The notes under the pieces are model-generated. The model did not search any database, was not told where the DNA came from, and was given only the letters and a program-made list of their open reading frames with translations. A stretch of 64,000 bases of DNA from Adiantum capillus-veneris. Its lineage: Eukaryota > Streptophyta > Polypodiopsida > Polypodiales > Pteridaceae. Every line of letters begins with the position of its first letter. The first letter of the stretch is position 1. The translations under genes were made by a program, and so were the position numbers. Below, one piece after another: positions 20,750-33,545 of this stretch. The stretch covers positions 79,472,338-79,536,337 of the forward strand of contig CM043953.1 of the NCBI GenBank assembly GCA_014529385.2, written 5' to 3'.

Positions 20750-22820
20750 AGCTGGCCTGGTCTCCTTGTGATCTTCGATCTCGCTAGAGATTTCTACTTG
20801 ATCTTAAATACATCAATTTTGTTAACACACAACTATTAAACCAAATCTTTTACCTCAAAAGTTTGCTTAGTCGTTCCTTATTAAGGCTATTCAATGTTTT
20901 TACTTCAGCTTCGTCTCGACTTGTTGGACCTTGTTGATGGCTATCTGTATAAAACTTTAGACTATGCAAATCTTTGTCAAACAATGATTCTCACTTCAGT
21001 ACTATTCAATGTTGATTAGTATGACCTTGCGGATAATTTCCATCCAAAATTTGTTTTGTGGAGGGTTGGCTCCCTATATATGTTCTTCACACTTATTTGA
21101 CTTGTAAACAGGGGTGTTAGAGTTAGTTGGAAAACTTTGACTGACTTAATCCAACCAAATAAGTCCTAAATCTGGCCCTTGGACATTATACGTGTATGAT
21201 GTCTACTGTGCTAGACTCATCTCAAATTCTAATCTTAGGTTCTCTCTGATATATTAAACCTCAATTCAACCTCCTTCTGTGGTCTTAACACTTGGAATCT
21301 GGTTAAATCCTCTTGAAACTATTAGAAGATTTCTCAACTCCTCAAGAGGTTTTCTAAACCCCCATATGACTCAACTTAGGTGAAACTGGGTTCTTAAGCT
21401 TTCCTTGAGGTGCTTGACCCCTAGGTTAACCCTAAAGTCAGTTTTGGTCTTTATATATGCCCTTGAGACATCATACATGTATGATGTGTATCTGGCCAAA
21501 ATGAGAAGATTTCTTCTTCAGATATTCTCTACCATGCAAGCAACTCTCAAAAGCTTTTCAAACTCAGTTTCAATACTTTTTGTGCTAGATGTGAGCAATG
21601 CACTCATACACTTGCCTCAAACCATATTTTGGCACTTTTTAGCTCCAATAGTGCTTCCCACTTGATGAAATTGGTTCTATGTGCTCATTATTTGTTATAG
21701 ATCACAAGGGTATACTCATATGCACAATTTGAATCAATCCTGACCAAAGAGACATTATACGTGTATGATGTCTTTTTGCCCTGAATGGCGTTCTGTTTCT
21801 ACCCCAGCTGCCCTTTGATGTGTGCAACCTGCATATGTGCTCACAACCAATTTTGGATTTCAAATTTGTACCATTTCACTACTTTTTACCCATGAAAATC
21901 TTGCAAAGAGTAATATGCACTCAATTCTTAACTTAGTTGCCCAAATGAGATGAAACTTGGTGAATGTGCCATACACAATATGCAAAATGTGAGTATGATG
22001 TCTCACCCCTTGAGACATCATATGCATATGATGTCTATTGATGTATTCTTGTACATATTTTACTCACAAGCTTCCACAAGTTCTTAGCAATGATTTTCAA
22101 CACTTTTAGCAGTTTCTATGCAAACAAATGTGCTCAAAATCACTAGTTCCCTAGTTTTTTAATTTTGATTTTTTGGCTCTTATCTTTTGGGTATCAAGGG
22201 TTGGTCAAAGCCTTGGTCTCAATTTGCATTTAGGGTAAAATACCCCTCTACAACACTCTGGTGTGTTTTGTTTACAAAATTCTGTCTCCTATCATGCCCT
22301 AAGACATTATATGCATATAATGCCTACATTTGAAAATTTGCAATTTTCTCACACAGATCTCTTGCAGATGTATTCTTTTATGCCCAACAATACCCAACCA
22401 TGTTCAATCAACCATTGATGCTTGTTTATTGCAATTCTCTTCCTAAATTCACTTCTTAAGATTGCAAATGCAAACAAGCAAACAAGAACATATATTCTAT
22501 GATAGTCAGCTCTACATCTCAATCACAAGTTCTACTTACCATACTCCTACACATCCTATGGGGTTTTTGTATTCATGAGTAGAAAAATGCTTTACTGCCA
22601 CACACGAACTAGTTTACGCTCTTAACACCTGACAAATCACTCACTCCCTAACTACACTAACTACAACAAAACTGTCAAATGTCGATGACATTGGCAAGTT
22701 GTATTCCCACTCACACCTCTCCACAATCTCGAAAGACCGTCAGATTCTACCTAAAGTAAAGTAATAATTTTTTGGCAAAGAAAAGAGACTTTTACCGCGT
22801 AGGATTACCTAGGGCTTTTG
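20750..22820 (-). other. R1 leader region, non-coding, with palindrome array
   Basis: No coding sequence is supported. The stretch lies between the R1 primer site and its Gag remnant and holds five spaced palindromes listed separately. Confidence 0.5.
21182..22334. repeat. Five spaced palindromes (GACATCATAC/GTATGATGTC type)
   Basis: 22-bp palindromic or near-palindromic sites at 21182-21203, 21467-21488, 21751-21772, 22014-22035 and 22313-22334. Spacings are 285, 284, 263 and 299 bp. The site at 22014 is a perfect palindrome and its neighbours differ by one to three bases. The surrounding units share weaker similarity, so this looks like an old tandem array of about 285 bp in which the palindrome has been best kept. 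Confidence 0.8.
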
Positions 22821-22839
22821 TCCCCGACAGCAGCGCCAA
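22821..22839 (-). other. Primer-binding site of relic R1 (tRNA-Asp-like)
   Basis: The minus strand reads TTGGCGCTGCTGTCGGGGA, close to the TGGCGCCGTTGCCGGGGA site used by Athila/Tat-type plant Ty3 elements (tRNA-Asp). It directly follows a sequence ending GCCAACA on the minus strand, as expected for an LTR 3' end, so an LTR should begin at 22840 on the plus strand. Confidence 0.65.
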
Positions 22840-23457
22840 TGTTGGCAAATATGCCGCGAGCGGACGCTAGTATAGCAAGAACAAAACCAACAACTCTATG
22901 TCAGCCAAAGATGAAGATTAACCCGTAGGCGCATGGAAACAAGGAGACGGATGTCAATCACCTTCTCGACCTTCTAAGACAATCTCTACTCAAGGAAACC
23001 AAATCTAGACGTTCTATGCACTAATGAATACAACTCAACCTACAATGCTCATGCTATCCAAAACTAGACCAAACTCATCTGAAAAGTCATGAAACTCATA
23101 GGAAACACTCTCCTCATCAAGGGGTCATTACCATCTGAACTCTGACTTGATATCCTACCTAGAACCACCTCGTGTGACAATTGCGTATAAAGACAAGCAA
23201 CAAAATACAAGTCACCACTTTTGATTTGTATAATCCTAATCTATAGCTCTACTTTTCGTGAATCCATAGGTGTAAAGAAATCACCAAATGGACACACGGT
23301 TTGCAAGAAAACTCACCCGAAAGCTTGTAGGAGCTTGCTTTGCGATGACACCAGAATTGTGCAAGCTTCGTGTTGGATGGAAGCCCTAGTTGTTGGTAAT
23401 GCATTGGTGGTGTCACTTTTTCAATGGAGGCTCCATAGAGTGCGTAGGAAAGAGAAG

Positions 23458-23460
<3 letters not shown>
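22840..23460 (-). repeat. Probable LTR remnant of relic R1 (far boundary unknown)
   Basis: The segment starts TGTTGGCAAATATGCCGCG on the plus strand, next to the primer site. The other end of the LTR could not be placed. No gene is seen. Confidence 0.4.

Positions 23461-23520
<60 letters not shown>
23461..23520 (+). repeat. (TC)30 microsatellite
   Basis: Pure TC run of 60 bp. Confidence 0.97.
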
Positions 23521-23523
<3 letters not shown>

Positions 23524-24484
23524 CACATCGCACAATAAATGTGAGATTAGAAAAAGTTGACTTAGGGTTACAAAAATTGGCTTATATAAAATTTCTCCTT
23601 AGAGGCTTATTCCCACAAAGAATATTAGCCTCTTAAACCATTACAAAATGTCATTCTGTTTCTAAAAGATAGTGATACAAAAAGTTGGAAGAAGCTTCTT
23701 CTATGTTCAGTCAACACTTATGAACTCTATCTTGAATTTTTTATGGTGAAAAAACTCTTGAAAATCTTGAGTCCTCCATAATAATATTGAAACCAAGGTT
23801 TTATGTGCCCCAAATTTGTCTCTACCATGTACTTCGATACATTTAGTTGATCTACATGGAAAGTTTGATATCTTTTGAGGTTTTGAATGCTTATTTCTCA
23901 AAGTACTAAAATATCAAAGTTTTATCTTGTGCAATTTTGAATATTTGAAATGATCCGATGACTGTTGCATATTAAAGCCCTTCTACATGCCACCTTGAGT
24001 CCTCACTACAAAGAGTAAGCAGTGTATCACTTTTTAAAACTTACAAATACAACAAAAATATATTTTTCTTTGTATATAATGTTATACTTGAAATGGCCAT
24101 ATCAAACCCGTAGAAGTTTCTGTTATTTTATATACTCTCAAGCAAAATTTTTCACATGGAACTTTTAATTATCTATAACACAATTGTGGAAAATTCAAGT
24201 AAAATTTTCTAAGGCTGCTTCATTTTTCTTAAATCTTATAAAGACGAGCTCTTTAAAGCATCAATTGCAGTCTTACAAGGGTCAACTTGATGAGTATAGT
24301 TGTTGATCATGATAGCTTTTAAAATGCAAGGTTATATATTTAAAAGACCCCCTAGTTAACATATTTAAGCATATCAATAGGGTTTTCTTGAATACACCAT
24401 CTAATGCAAGTAGCATTTAGTTTAAATTTGTGTGAAAAATGAACACTTAAGTGTCCTCTTTTGATACCAAACCAGCGATAATTA
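23521..24484. other. No gene seen
   Basis: AT-rich DNA with only short random ORFs. Confidence 0.5.
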
Positions 24485-24670
24485 ACCCATTTTCAATTGC
24501 ATTTAATGTGGCTAGAGATGTACATACATACTTTAACTATGCTTGAAACACACCTATGCTTTCATTCCAATCACCCATTTTCAATTGCATTTAATGTGGC
24601 TAGAGATGTACATACATACTTTAACTATGCTTGAAACACACCTATGCTTTCATTCCAATCACCCATTCTA
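24485..24670 (+). repeat. 88-bp direct tandem duplication
   Basis: The unit beginning ACCCATTTTCAATTGCATTT occurs at 24485 and again at 24573 with no difference that I can see over about 90 bp. Confidence 0.9.
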
Positions 24671-26063
24671 CAATTACTTCCACTTTCTTACTAGATCTTT
24701 TGTACAAGAAATAGGTCCTTAGAGATCCATGTATGTATAGAGACAATCAGGCGGGAGCTACCCTCATCATTTGTGTTACCGGCCTTGATATTCATGCCAC
24801 CATCATAGTATCAATATTTGTCTCAATTCAAGCCTTGATAAATTGAGAACTTGATATATGAAGGTGTATTTTAACTAAAACCATCAAAGCCTAGTAGATG
24901 GTAGCAAAGGAAACATTTATAGGCTATGTTAATACCTACAACCCAGGTAAAAGGGCCAGTGTGCCCGGCCATGTCCAATTGCTCAACACTTACATTTACT
25001 AACCATCATTATTATTATCATAGATGGTAACAAAGAGTTACAGTTCATAGGATTGCTACAAGAGCCCCACCCCACTTATGGTGTCTCCTCTCACTCTTTC
25101 TCTCCATACAGACACACACCTAGTCCTACTCATTGAAGTAAAATCAGAGTCGATGGTGGCTTGATTCTATAAAGGGCATGAAGACAACAAACATGATCTT
25201 ATTAAAGCTTGGTTTTTTCACCCACAACAATGTATGCCTCTCTATGGTTTTTTGAAGCTTGAGAGCTCATAACTCTCTATGTGCGTAGATATGGAAACTA
25301 AGCTGTAAAGCATTTCCCATGTCTCATAGGCAAGAGACTTTAAGAAGGAGAAAAGTCCTTCAAAACAAAGTAGTGATTTCTAAAGGCAACCAAGTCATAA
25401 ACTTGAAGTCTGCAAGCCATCTTTTATTCACTTGAGCAAACAACGTTTCATAAAGCACTAATATCAACATACATTTGGTACATCATAAAAGAAACAGTGT
25501 CTTTTTCTTTTGAGTAAGCTACACATAGTGTTAAATATGATGCAAGCAATTTTGTGTCTTGTGAATCCAAATACCCCTCTTTTTGAGCACGCATTACACT
25601 AAATCTATATGAGGTGCATCCTGGAGATTGTGTAAGAGATTCAGTTTGAGACAAAACCGAATGTGATGCATGGGTGTGGCATATTAGATGAACAAAAACA
25701 GCTTTAGCAACGTCAATATTTTAAATATACTTGTATGACTTAGTGACACATACCATTCAAATATGTTGCTTAAGCAATTTTGGCTTTTTTTTGCCATGAT
25801 TTGGGCATCATGTATTCCAAGATGTGTCAAGGAAGTGCTTGAGGCATGATGTATGTGGAATGGTGGTGATTAAGAAAGCACTAAAGTGCTTGATGAGCTT
25901 TCTATTTGAGTGGCACTCTCTCTTGAATGCTTGGATTGAGAGAAAATCTTTTGCAATCTTGACTGTATGGTTTTTTGCATTGAGTTCTGGTTATGCAGCT
26001 AAGTAACCATAATTTATTGCATCTTCAGTGCAAAACAATGATCTCTTTGTCCACTTGAGTGCA
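24671..26063. other. No gene seen
   Basis: AT-rich intergenic DNA. ORFs of 60-68 codons at 25448-25654 and 25824-26006 show no recognisable motif. Confidence 0.45.
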
Positions 26064-26169
26064 AATGGAATTCCTACCTTGAGGATTGATGCTCTCATGT
26101 CAAGGATCGATGCCCTAATGGAATTCCTACCTTGAGGATTGATGCTCTCATGTCAAGGATCGATGCCCT
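26064..26169 (+). repeat. 53-bp direct tandem duplication
   Basis: The unit beginning AATGGAATTCCTACCTTGAG occurs at 26064-26116 and 26117-26169 and appears identical. Confidence 0.9.
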
Positions 26170-27950
26170 AATGACACAAGTTATAGTGACCTATTGATGT
26201 CGATGGATAATATGCATGTGGAAATGCCTCGAGAAGTGAGCATTAGATGCAATTTTGTTGTTGCTTGGTGTGATTTGAGCATTGATTTGGATGAAAGTTG
26301 GGTTCTAATCCTTTTTTGAGGCCATTCATGTGCATATGGTCTTGTTACTATGTTTCTAGCTTATGTAAATAGTTTATGCATCTTGGTTTGTATATTGGCA
26401 TAGCGTGGTGTTGATACCATTGTAAGAGAGATTCTATCATGGTCTTGTGATACTTATAAGAACAGATCCATTACTTTTTTGTATACACTATTGGTATACT
26501 TTATGGTCTTCTAACATGTCATATGCATGTTAACCAATTAATTAAAATTTTCATGCAGGTAATTTGGTAGTATTTTTTTCCTCTTGATTTTTGATCTCTC
26601 TTGCACATGAGTTCATCTAAGTTGGAAGATTTCCAATTTCTTAGTTTCTCACTTGATTTGGTATTTGTATATGTGCATATCTACTATTATTTTCAATTTT
26701 ACTCTATTTATTTTGAAAATACTGATGAGGCATTTTTAGGTTAAGCAGTGGGAGTCGGGTTATCAAGTGGTGAGGTGGATTAGGTTGATGGAGATACCCT
26801 ATTGCAACTTCTTCATAAAATATGTATAGATGGCACTAGGTGATTTATAGTAGAGTTGGCTTTGATACAACTGCTTCCATGTGTATTTATTTTTTGTTAA
26901 TTATCAATACACCATTTATGGTTTATGTGAATATAAATTCATTGCAAAATAGTGTGAAAACTCTTTCAAAATCTAATCATTTCTTTTGCCACATTTTCTA
27001 CTTAGGTTGTTTGTCTTTTGTATCACAGTTCTTGGCTGACATATTGTTTATTTAGTACCAACACTTTATCAGATCCTACCCACTCGTTCTCACCATAGTC
27101 TTGACATATGAGTTTTATTTAGAAATAATAAAGTTGATAGAGCGCCCAGTTACTACAAAAACGTTTTCAAAAATCACTTTCAAATTCACCATAGTGCTCA
27201 ATAATGGCAGCTTCTATGTTAGACAAACAGATTTACAATAGCTTTAAGTGTGATGGTTCCAAGTAGTATCCTTGTTCAAAAGAAGTGGCTTAATACCTCA
27301 GGGGATACACTTTACAAAATCCTCTTTATAATGTGTAATCAAAGCCTAATTAAAAAATCACTTCACACATTTTGAACCCTCTTTCTTCATAGACTTGTAA
27401 TTAATAATAATAAAAAGAATCATCCTATAAGTTTAAATTGATAGCTAATATGTGCTATAATATATCCTCCTATCAAGCACACATGATACACCTATAGACC
27501 TACAAGGTGCATCCCCTCCAATCAAATCCAATCTTGCTGCTCAAAATCAAAATCTAGTACAAGATCTTTAGAAGAAAACTCCTGAATATGAATCAAACCT
27601 CAACTAGAAGAAAGTAGGTATTGACACTTTTAATCTTAACTAGTTGAACACAGTCTGCAAGAAAAATCTTTAATTTGGACATTCTCAAACTGTTTCAAAA
27701 TAGACATAGGGATGCTTCAACTCCATAAAGAAGCATTGGTGTCACATTTAATATAACATTTAATCTCTTGTAGATTGTGCATGATCTCAAATGCATGGTA
27801 GACTATTTTCTTAGCACAATCATGCAATTTAGGATTGGAAAGAATCTTGGCCAAGGTACTTGAAGCTCTCTTCCACTTCAAGGGTTCTTAATTGCACACA
27901 ATACATAGCACTAGCACATGTGATTAGAAGGAAAAAAACATTTTCATTTC
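26170..27950. other. No gene seen
   Basis: AT-rich sequence with no coding or structural feature that I can support. Confidence 0.45.
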
Positions 27951-28256
27951 TACAAGACATCCTATCACCACAAAGCACTTTTTTAATTATAAGAAAATGT
28001 CCTTCTAGGGTTAAAAACACAAAGTAAGCTCCCTCTAACTTGCAATGTTTGAAGCTTCCTTCCATCAAATACTTCAAACGCTGCAAGGCATTCAAAAGAA
28101 TAACGATGGTCAAGGCCCTACACATTTTATTACAAACACGGAAGTTTGTATATAGTGACTATGAAACCAATGAGAATACCAATACTCTAGTGTGCAATAC
28201 AATTTCAAACCCTTTCAGGACCTCATTTTGAGGTTGTTACATGAGAGAGACAGGGG

Positions 28257-28344
<88 letters not shown>

Positions 28345-28438
28345 GTAGGGAGAGACTATGTATACATATTTTCACATTATAACTCTAGCCTCCCTTCCCC
28401 CCTTTCTCTACACTCTCATGCTACTACTCGTCATTTCC

Positions 28439-28492
<54 letters not shown>

Positions 28493-28640
28493 GTCACTTC
28501 ACTTGGCTGAGATTGCTTTATCGGGCCACAATCTCTTCACTACCATTACATGTTGTCTCTCAAAAGAAATTCTCATTCTTCTGGCATTTGACTATTTCCA
28601 AGAAGTTTCTTTAGCTTGCTACCTTATAGACGTTTATAGT
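27951..28640 (+). repeat. Dispersed repeat, copy 1
   Basis: Diverged direct copy of 29,785-30,450. Both contain CTATCACCACAAAGCA, CCTTCTAGGGTTAAAA, AAGAATAA-GATGGTCAAGG, a (GA)n tract (28259-28341 here), ACTATGTATACATAT, TCATTTCCCAAACAC with an (AC)n tract (28442-28490 here), and GATTGCTTTATCGGGCCACA. Confidence 0.85.
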
Positions 28641-29784
28641 ATTTGGAGTACACTAGGCAGGATGGAGCTTCTGGATGATAACCATAAGTCTTTACCTTGC
28701 ACTTCTCTCAATGGGTGAGTCTGGCTTATGCTCTACTTATTGCAGCTTATGGTGGTTATATCACATTGTGGGTGATTACCATGATTCTTTACCTTGTACT
28801 TTCTACCTTTGGTTGAAGGGTTCTTCAAATACTTTCATCATGCTATCGATTATGCAATTTACTCTGGGTTTTTCGTATTAAATAGTTCTCATGGTTACCT
28901 TTTTGTTGGATTCTCATTGGAAATCTAAGAGATTACGTAGGGGTGGGGTGATTTTTATTCCACCTTTGACCATCACTTCTCTCATTTTCTATATCCTACA
29001 TGATTTTTGCCCCCTCGAGATGAGGTATCTTCACAACGAGGGCTTTCTAGCCCTTTCCCATGTAGGCTGGCTACCTTTAACTCCATCATCATCACATTAC
29101 CCCATTAAGACTTTGCTTCACTATCTCCCGCTCCCTCTAAGGCGTCATCTGGCTCTCCATCCAACATTTTTGTATTTTCAAGATTATTCCTACCTTGGTA
29201 TGATAGTGCCTTAGCTATGGTACCTCAATCACCTATGACTTTTGCTAAGAAAGTGGAGACGAGCGTGCATCGACTCTTGCTATTATGTTGGTGAGTTATA
29301 TCTTCTTTCTTGCACAAAATGCATAGCACTAGCATATGTGATTAGAAGGTTATAACATAGAGGGAAAACATTTGCAAAAAACTTTTGTGGAATAGAGAAA
29401 CCTTGAATAATCAAGCAAGTAGGCCATATTGCAAAATATATGCTACTTAATAATTCATGTGGTACATTGTTTAGTAATTACATTGGATAAAAATGAAAAA
29501 TAACTAATTATGATTGAATGAAAATATCAAAACTTTTGACAATATGAGCATTTGCATACCAAAAATATAAATGTAGAAAAAATATAGTTTACCTTCACTG
29601 ATAGAAGACATTGTAAAAGTCATGGGTGATCAATCACATCGATGCTTCTTTCCACAAAGCTCCAAATATAAATATATGTTGAAAATTCTCTATTTTGTTT
29701 TGCAATGGCATGCATTTCAATAGTTTCTATATCTAATCTTGCATCTTCCTTGTCACAACCTTCAATTTAAGCTCTAGATACCAT
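28641..29784. other. Spacer between the two dispersed repeats; no gene seen
   Basis: Contains two weak internal copies of a GGATGATAACCATAAGTCTT-type sequence (about 28,672 and 28,770) and no supported coding region. Confidence 0.45.
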
Positions 29785-30098
29785 TTCTACAAGCCATTCT
29801 ATCACCACAAAGCAGTTTTTTCATTATATGAAAATATCCTTCTAGGGTTAAAACACACAGTAAGTCCCCTCTACCTTGCATGTTGAAGCTTTCTTCCATC
29901 ATATACTTCAAACACTGCAAAGCATTCAGAAGAATAATGATGGTCAAGGTCCTATTCTTTTTTATACAAATGCATGTGGCAATTCGTATATAGTGACGAT
30001 CAAACCAATGAGAATACCAACACTCTACTGGGAAACAAGATTTTGAAACCCTCATATGACCTCATTTTGAGTTTGCAACATGGGGGGGGGGGGGGGGG

Positions 30099-30140
<42 letters not shown>

Positions 30141-30450
30141 AAGAGAGGAGACTATGTATACATATCTTCACATTATAGCTCCAGCCTCCCTTCCCCCCTT
30201 TATCCACACTCTCATGCTAGCTACTACTCTTCATTTCCCAAACACACGTGCACGCACACACACACACACACACTTTTTTCCAGTTCACTTGGTTTAGATT
30301 GCTTTATCGGGCCACAATCTACTCTCTACCATTACATGTCATCTTTCAAAGTCCTCAGTCTTTTGGCATTTGACTAGTGCTAAGAAGTTGCTTTAGCTTA
30401 TTTCCTTCTAGATGTTTATAGTATTTGGATTACACTCGGAAGGATAGAGC
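29785..30450 (+). repeat. Dispersed repeat, copy 2
   Basis: Second copy of the repeat at 27,951-28,640. It carries a run of about 20 G (30082-30101) before its (GA)n tract, and an (AC)n tract at about 30247-30272. The poly-G run is absent from copy 1. Confidence 0.85.
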
Positions 30451-32576
30451 TTTGTGGATGATTGCCATGAATATTTTTTAAAAATCTGGGTATACCATAA
30501 CATCAAAAAAAGTTATGACAAGATAACTAGTAGATCACCGAACCATGTGTAGGGATTGACTAGTCCACCCATCCACATTTGCTCTACTATGGACATAGAG
30601 AATATCACTTGGCCGGGAGCGAGCCAGAACACCTCCAACCTACCTGAGCCAGACATATGCTGATGCCGCTTCGCCTCCCTCCATGAACCCGAGCTCTGAA
30701 AGGATCCCAAGTACCATTAGGTGGCAGGGTATCAACACCAACCATACTAGTTTAGGTTCCACGCCTCTTGGATGCCCAGCACTCGGTGTTTAGGCAAAGC
30801 CAAGGTAAAATCCCCGACGCGTTAGCCTTGTAGGTCATTCAACCCCCGACGCACTGACCGTGTAGATGAGCCTAACAAGAAAAGAAGACATAGGCACCAG
30901 CCCGATAGAGCAAAGCTCCAGTCAATGACCCTTTAGTCTAAGGCTAAGCCATAGTTTTGTAGTGACGCTTCCATGAGAAACATAACGCGTGAGTCCAATC
31001 ACAATAGCACTTTCCATATGCACAAACAATCTTTTCCAAGCAGATAGATTGTACAAGTGTCTCTACCCTTACTAAACCATCTCGATCACTTTATGATCCA
31101 AAACCATAAACCATAATCCAATCACATCACATGGGTGAGCCCTCCACCAACTCGGGTGAGGCACGACCAATCCTGCATAGCCACTTTAGAATATAACATG
31201 GCTGCAAAAAATTCGGCAGCATAACCATATCCAAAAAAAAAAAAACCATAAGCCACGCCGGCTTCCACCATAAAATCACAACCGCAATCCATGAAGGAAT
31301 CTCAGCCCTTAATCATAAATCATAACCACACTATACCAACCCCCACACTTGGAGTTTGACATTAACTCTGCAATCAATTGGAGTCCATACACATGTGACC
31401 CTTAAAACATGATTCTTTTATGCATAAAAAGAGTCCGAATAGGAACTAATCATGATATAAAATTCAAATTTGGACAACATCCAACCATGCAAAGTTGATG
31501 CATCACATCTGCACTTCACCTCCCTAGCACATAGAGCTAGTTTTAACCTAGAAAGGTGGAAAGCAATCATAACCATGCATATGAGGCATCCACATTATTC
31601 CATAAGTTTCCATACATCATATTATAACATTCTTCACCATAAACATGCTGCAAAACAGCTCCGACCTTTAGGTCAACCACAAACCATAACTTTCACACAC
31701 ATGCAAAAAACATTTTTTTGACATTTTCGGGAGCGTGCATAACATGGAAATGAAAATATTTGACCTCAAACCAATGCATCAAGTTCAGCTCCATAATATA
31801 GATTTTCACTCTATCACGTCACTTTACCCATATACTTACACAACAAACGGTAACCCAAAAAGAAAGCCACATAAATCATATCTGCCTATGCGGTTTGGGA
31901 TGTCTAGCCATATACTCTCATATAAGTTTATAGGCATCTAGTAGCTAAAATAAAATCATTAAAAAAAACCATAAATCATACATAAACAGCTCGGTTAACT
32001 CACGATGTCATATGGTACCCCCCCCCCCCTGTAATATATAGCACCCCTATATGTGTAGATAAAACCGGTTATAGAACGATTCATAACTTGCATTCCCGAG
32101 ATGATAACGGAGACCTAAATTCATTTATCATCAAGATTTTCAATTGGTTAAATGGTTTTCCCATCCGGTGAATCTATATAGTGGTTCTCCAAGGAGCCTC
32201 GAGTCAAAAAAATTGATTGTGTAGTGGGCACCAAGCTTTTTTTTACCATATCTCTTAGCTCGTGCGTGATTTTCACATGACACCAAAGAGAGAAAATGTT
32301 CTAAATGATGTGTTTTATCTCTGCTATAAAGGGTTCGGACTGGTTCATAAAGGTTTGTGATTTATGACCAAAACAGTGTTCCTACCGCCTCTATAACATG
32401 ATACAAAAAAGTGCTTTTTATGCACGCATGTGATTTTAAACGCATCATGTGCATAAATAAGCGTGTTAAACATGATGAAATAATCATGGGAAAACTTTGA
32501 TGTACTCGGTTAATCCATACATGCACTCGTACACAAAAAAAAAATCACCGAGAGGGTGACTACTCAGAAAAACGAC

Positions 32577-32578
<2 letters not shown>
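30451..32578. other. No gene seen
   Basis: 30,480-31,000 is moderately GC-rich with a repeated CCCCGACGC motif; the rest is AT-rich. A C13 tract lies at about 32,019-32,031. Confidence 0.4.
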
Positions 32579-32629
<51 letters not shown>

Positions 32630-32840
32630 GGCTATGAAGTTTAGAGCTTCTCACCGTGCTTTAGAATCGATTTGGGACTATCGAAAGGCTTCTTGCTTTG
32701 CCGCAAGAGAGGGGTGATGAAAGCTATGTAGAGGTATCCTCCACGGAAGCTTCTGGAGAGCGCGTACACCGTGAAACGAGAGAGAAGATAATAAGCAAGT
32801 AGAAAGAGAGTATCCTTCTTCTTCTTCTTCTTCTTCTTCT
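32579..32840 (+). repeat. (GA)n and (CTT)n microsatellites
   Basis: (GA)n runs to about 32,625 and (CTT)n is at about 32,813-32,840. No gene lies between them. Confidence 0.9.
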
Positions 32841-33350
32841 CGAGAGTAGAACTTATGGAGATGGTGATGAAGAGCTTACACCACTCCGTATAATAGATAT
32901 GTATAGCCTTGTGGTAGTAAACGCAACACGCAGCACTGAAAAGTGAGCACTCTATGCCAATTTATAGGTTCTACCACTGTCCGAAGTGTGTCCCAAGCTG
33001 AAGGTAGCGCTGCCTCTTCTACCTGGAATAGTTGCACAGCTTTTAAGACTTTTTTAAAAACAGCCTTTGCTTTTGGTAGTCAACTCTCCCACTTACCATT
33101 CAATTTTATAGCAAAATTAGCCAATTGAACAGTATCTGACCAACTAATGGAAACCATAGCTAGACTATGCCGCACTATAATGTCCCGACATAATTATGAC
33201 TTTCCCATACTGCCCTAGTATATTTACGGTACAACTTTTTTTATAAAAATGTTTCCCATTAAAATCTTGTCTGGTCTCGTTTTTGTCCGGGTGATCATTT
33301 TTAAATCCGACAAAAACTAAAATTAATATTTTTATGTTTAGGTCATCATA
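32841..33350. other. No gene seen
   Basis: AT-rich. The ORF at 33165-33485 (minus) has no known motif. Confidence 0.4.
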
Positions 33351-33354
33351 AAAA

Positions 33355-33545
33355 GCACATTGCAAGCATGAAAAGCAAAAAATAGAGTAAAAAACAAAAA
33401 AAAAGTAATATTTTCTAAAATTGAACCACGGGTTCCTCTCATCCACTGGAATAAGAAAGCGGACTTGCTTTTCACTAAAAGCCACTAGAAATCATTAAAA
33501 GCTATAAATAGTGTGAAAAGCACTCAAAAAGCATATTTTTACAAA
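33355..33545 (+). repeat. Segment shared with 50,285-50,440 (LTR-like)
   Basis: Shares GAAAAAG/GAAAAGC, TTTTCTAAAATTGAACCA, TCCACTGGAATA and CTTGCTTTTCACT with 50,285-50,440 in the same order and orientation. The right copy lies next to the 3' end of retroelement relic R2, so this may be a second LTR fragment of that family. Confidence 0.5.

Noticed and set aside
21182-22334. CRISPR-like array (regularly spaced repeats)
   Set aside because: Spacing of about 285 bp, the eukaryotic context and diverged units exclude a CRISPR.
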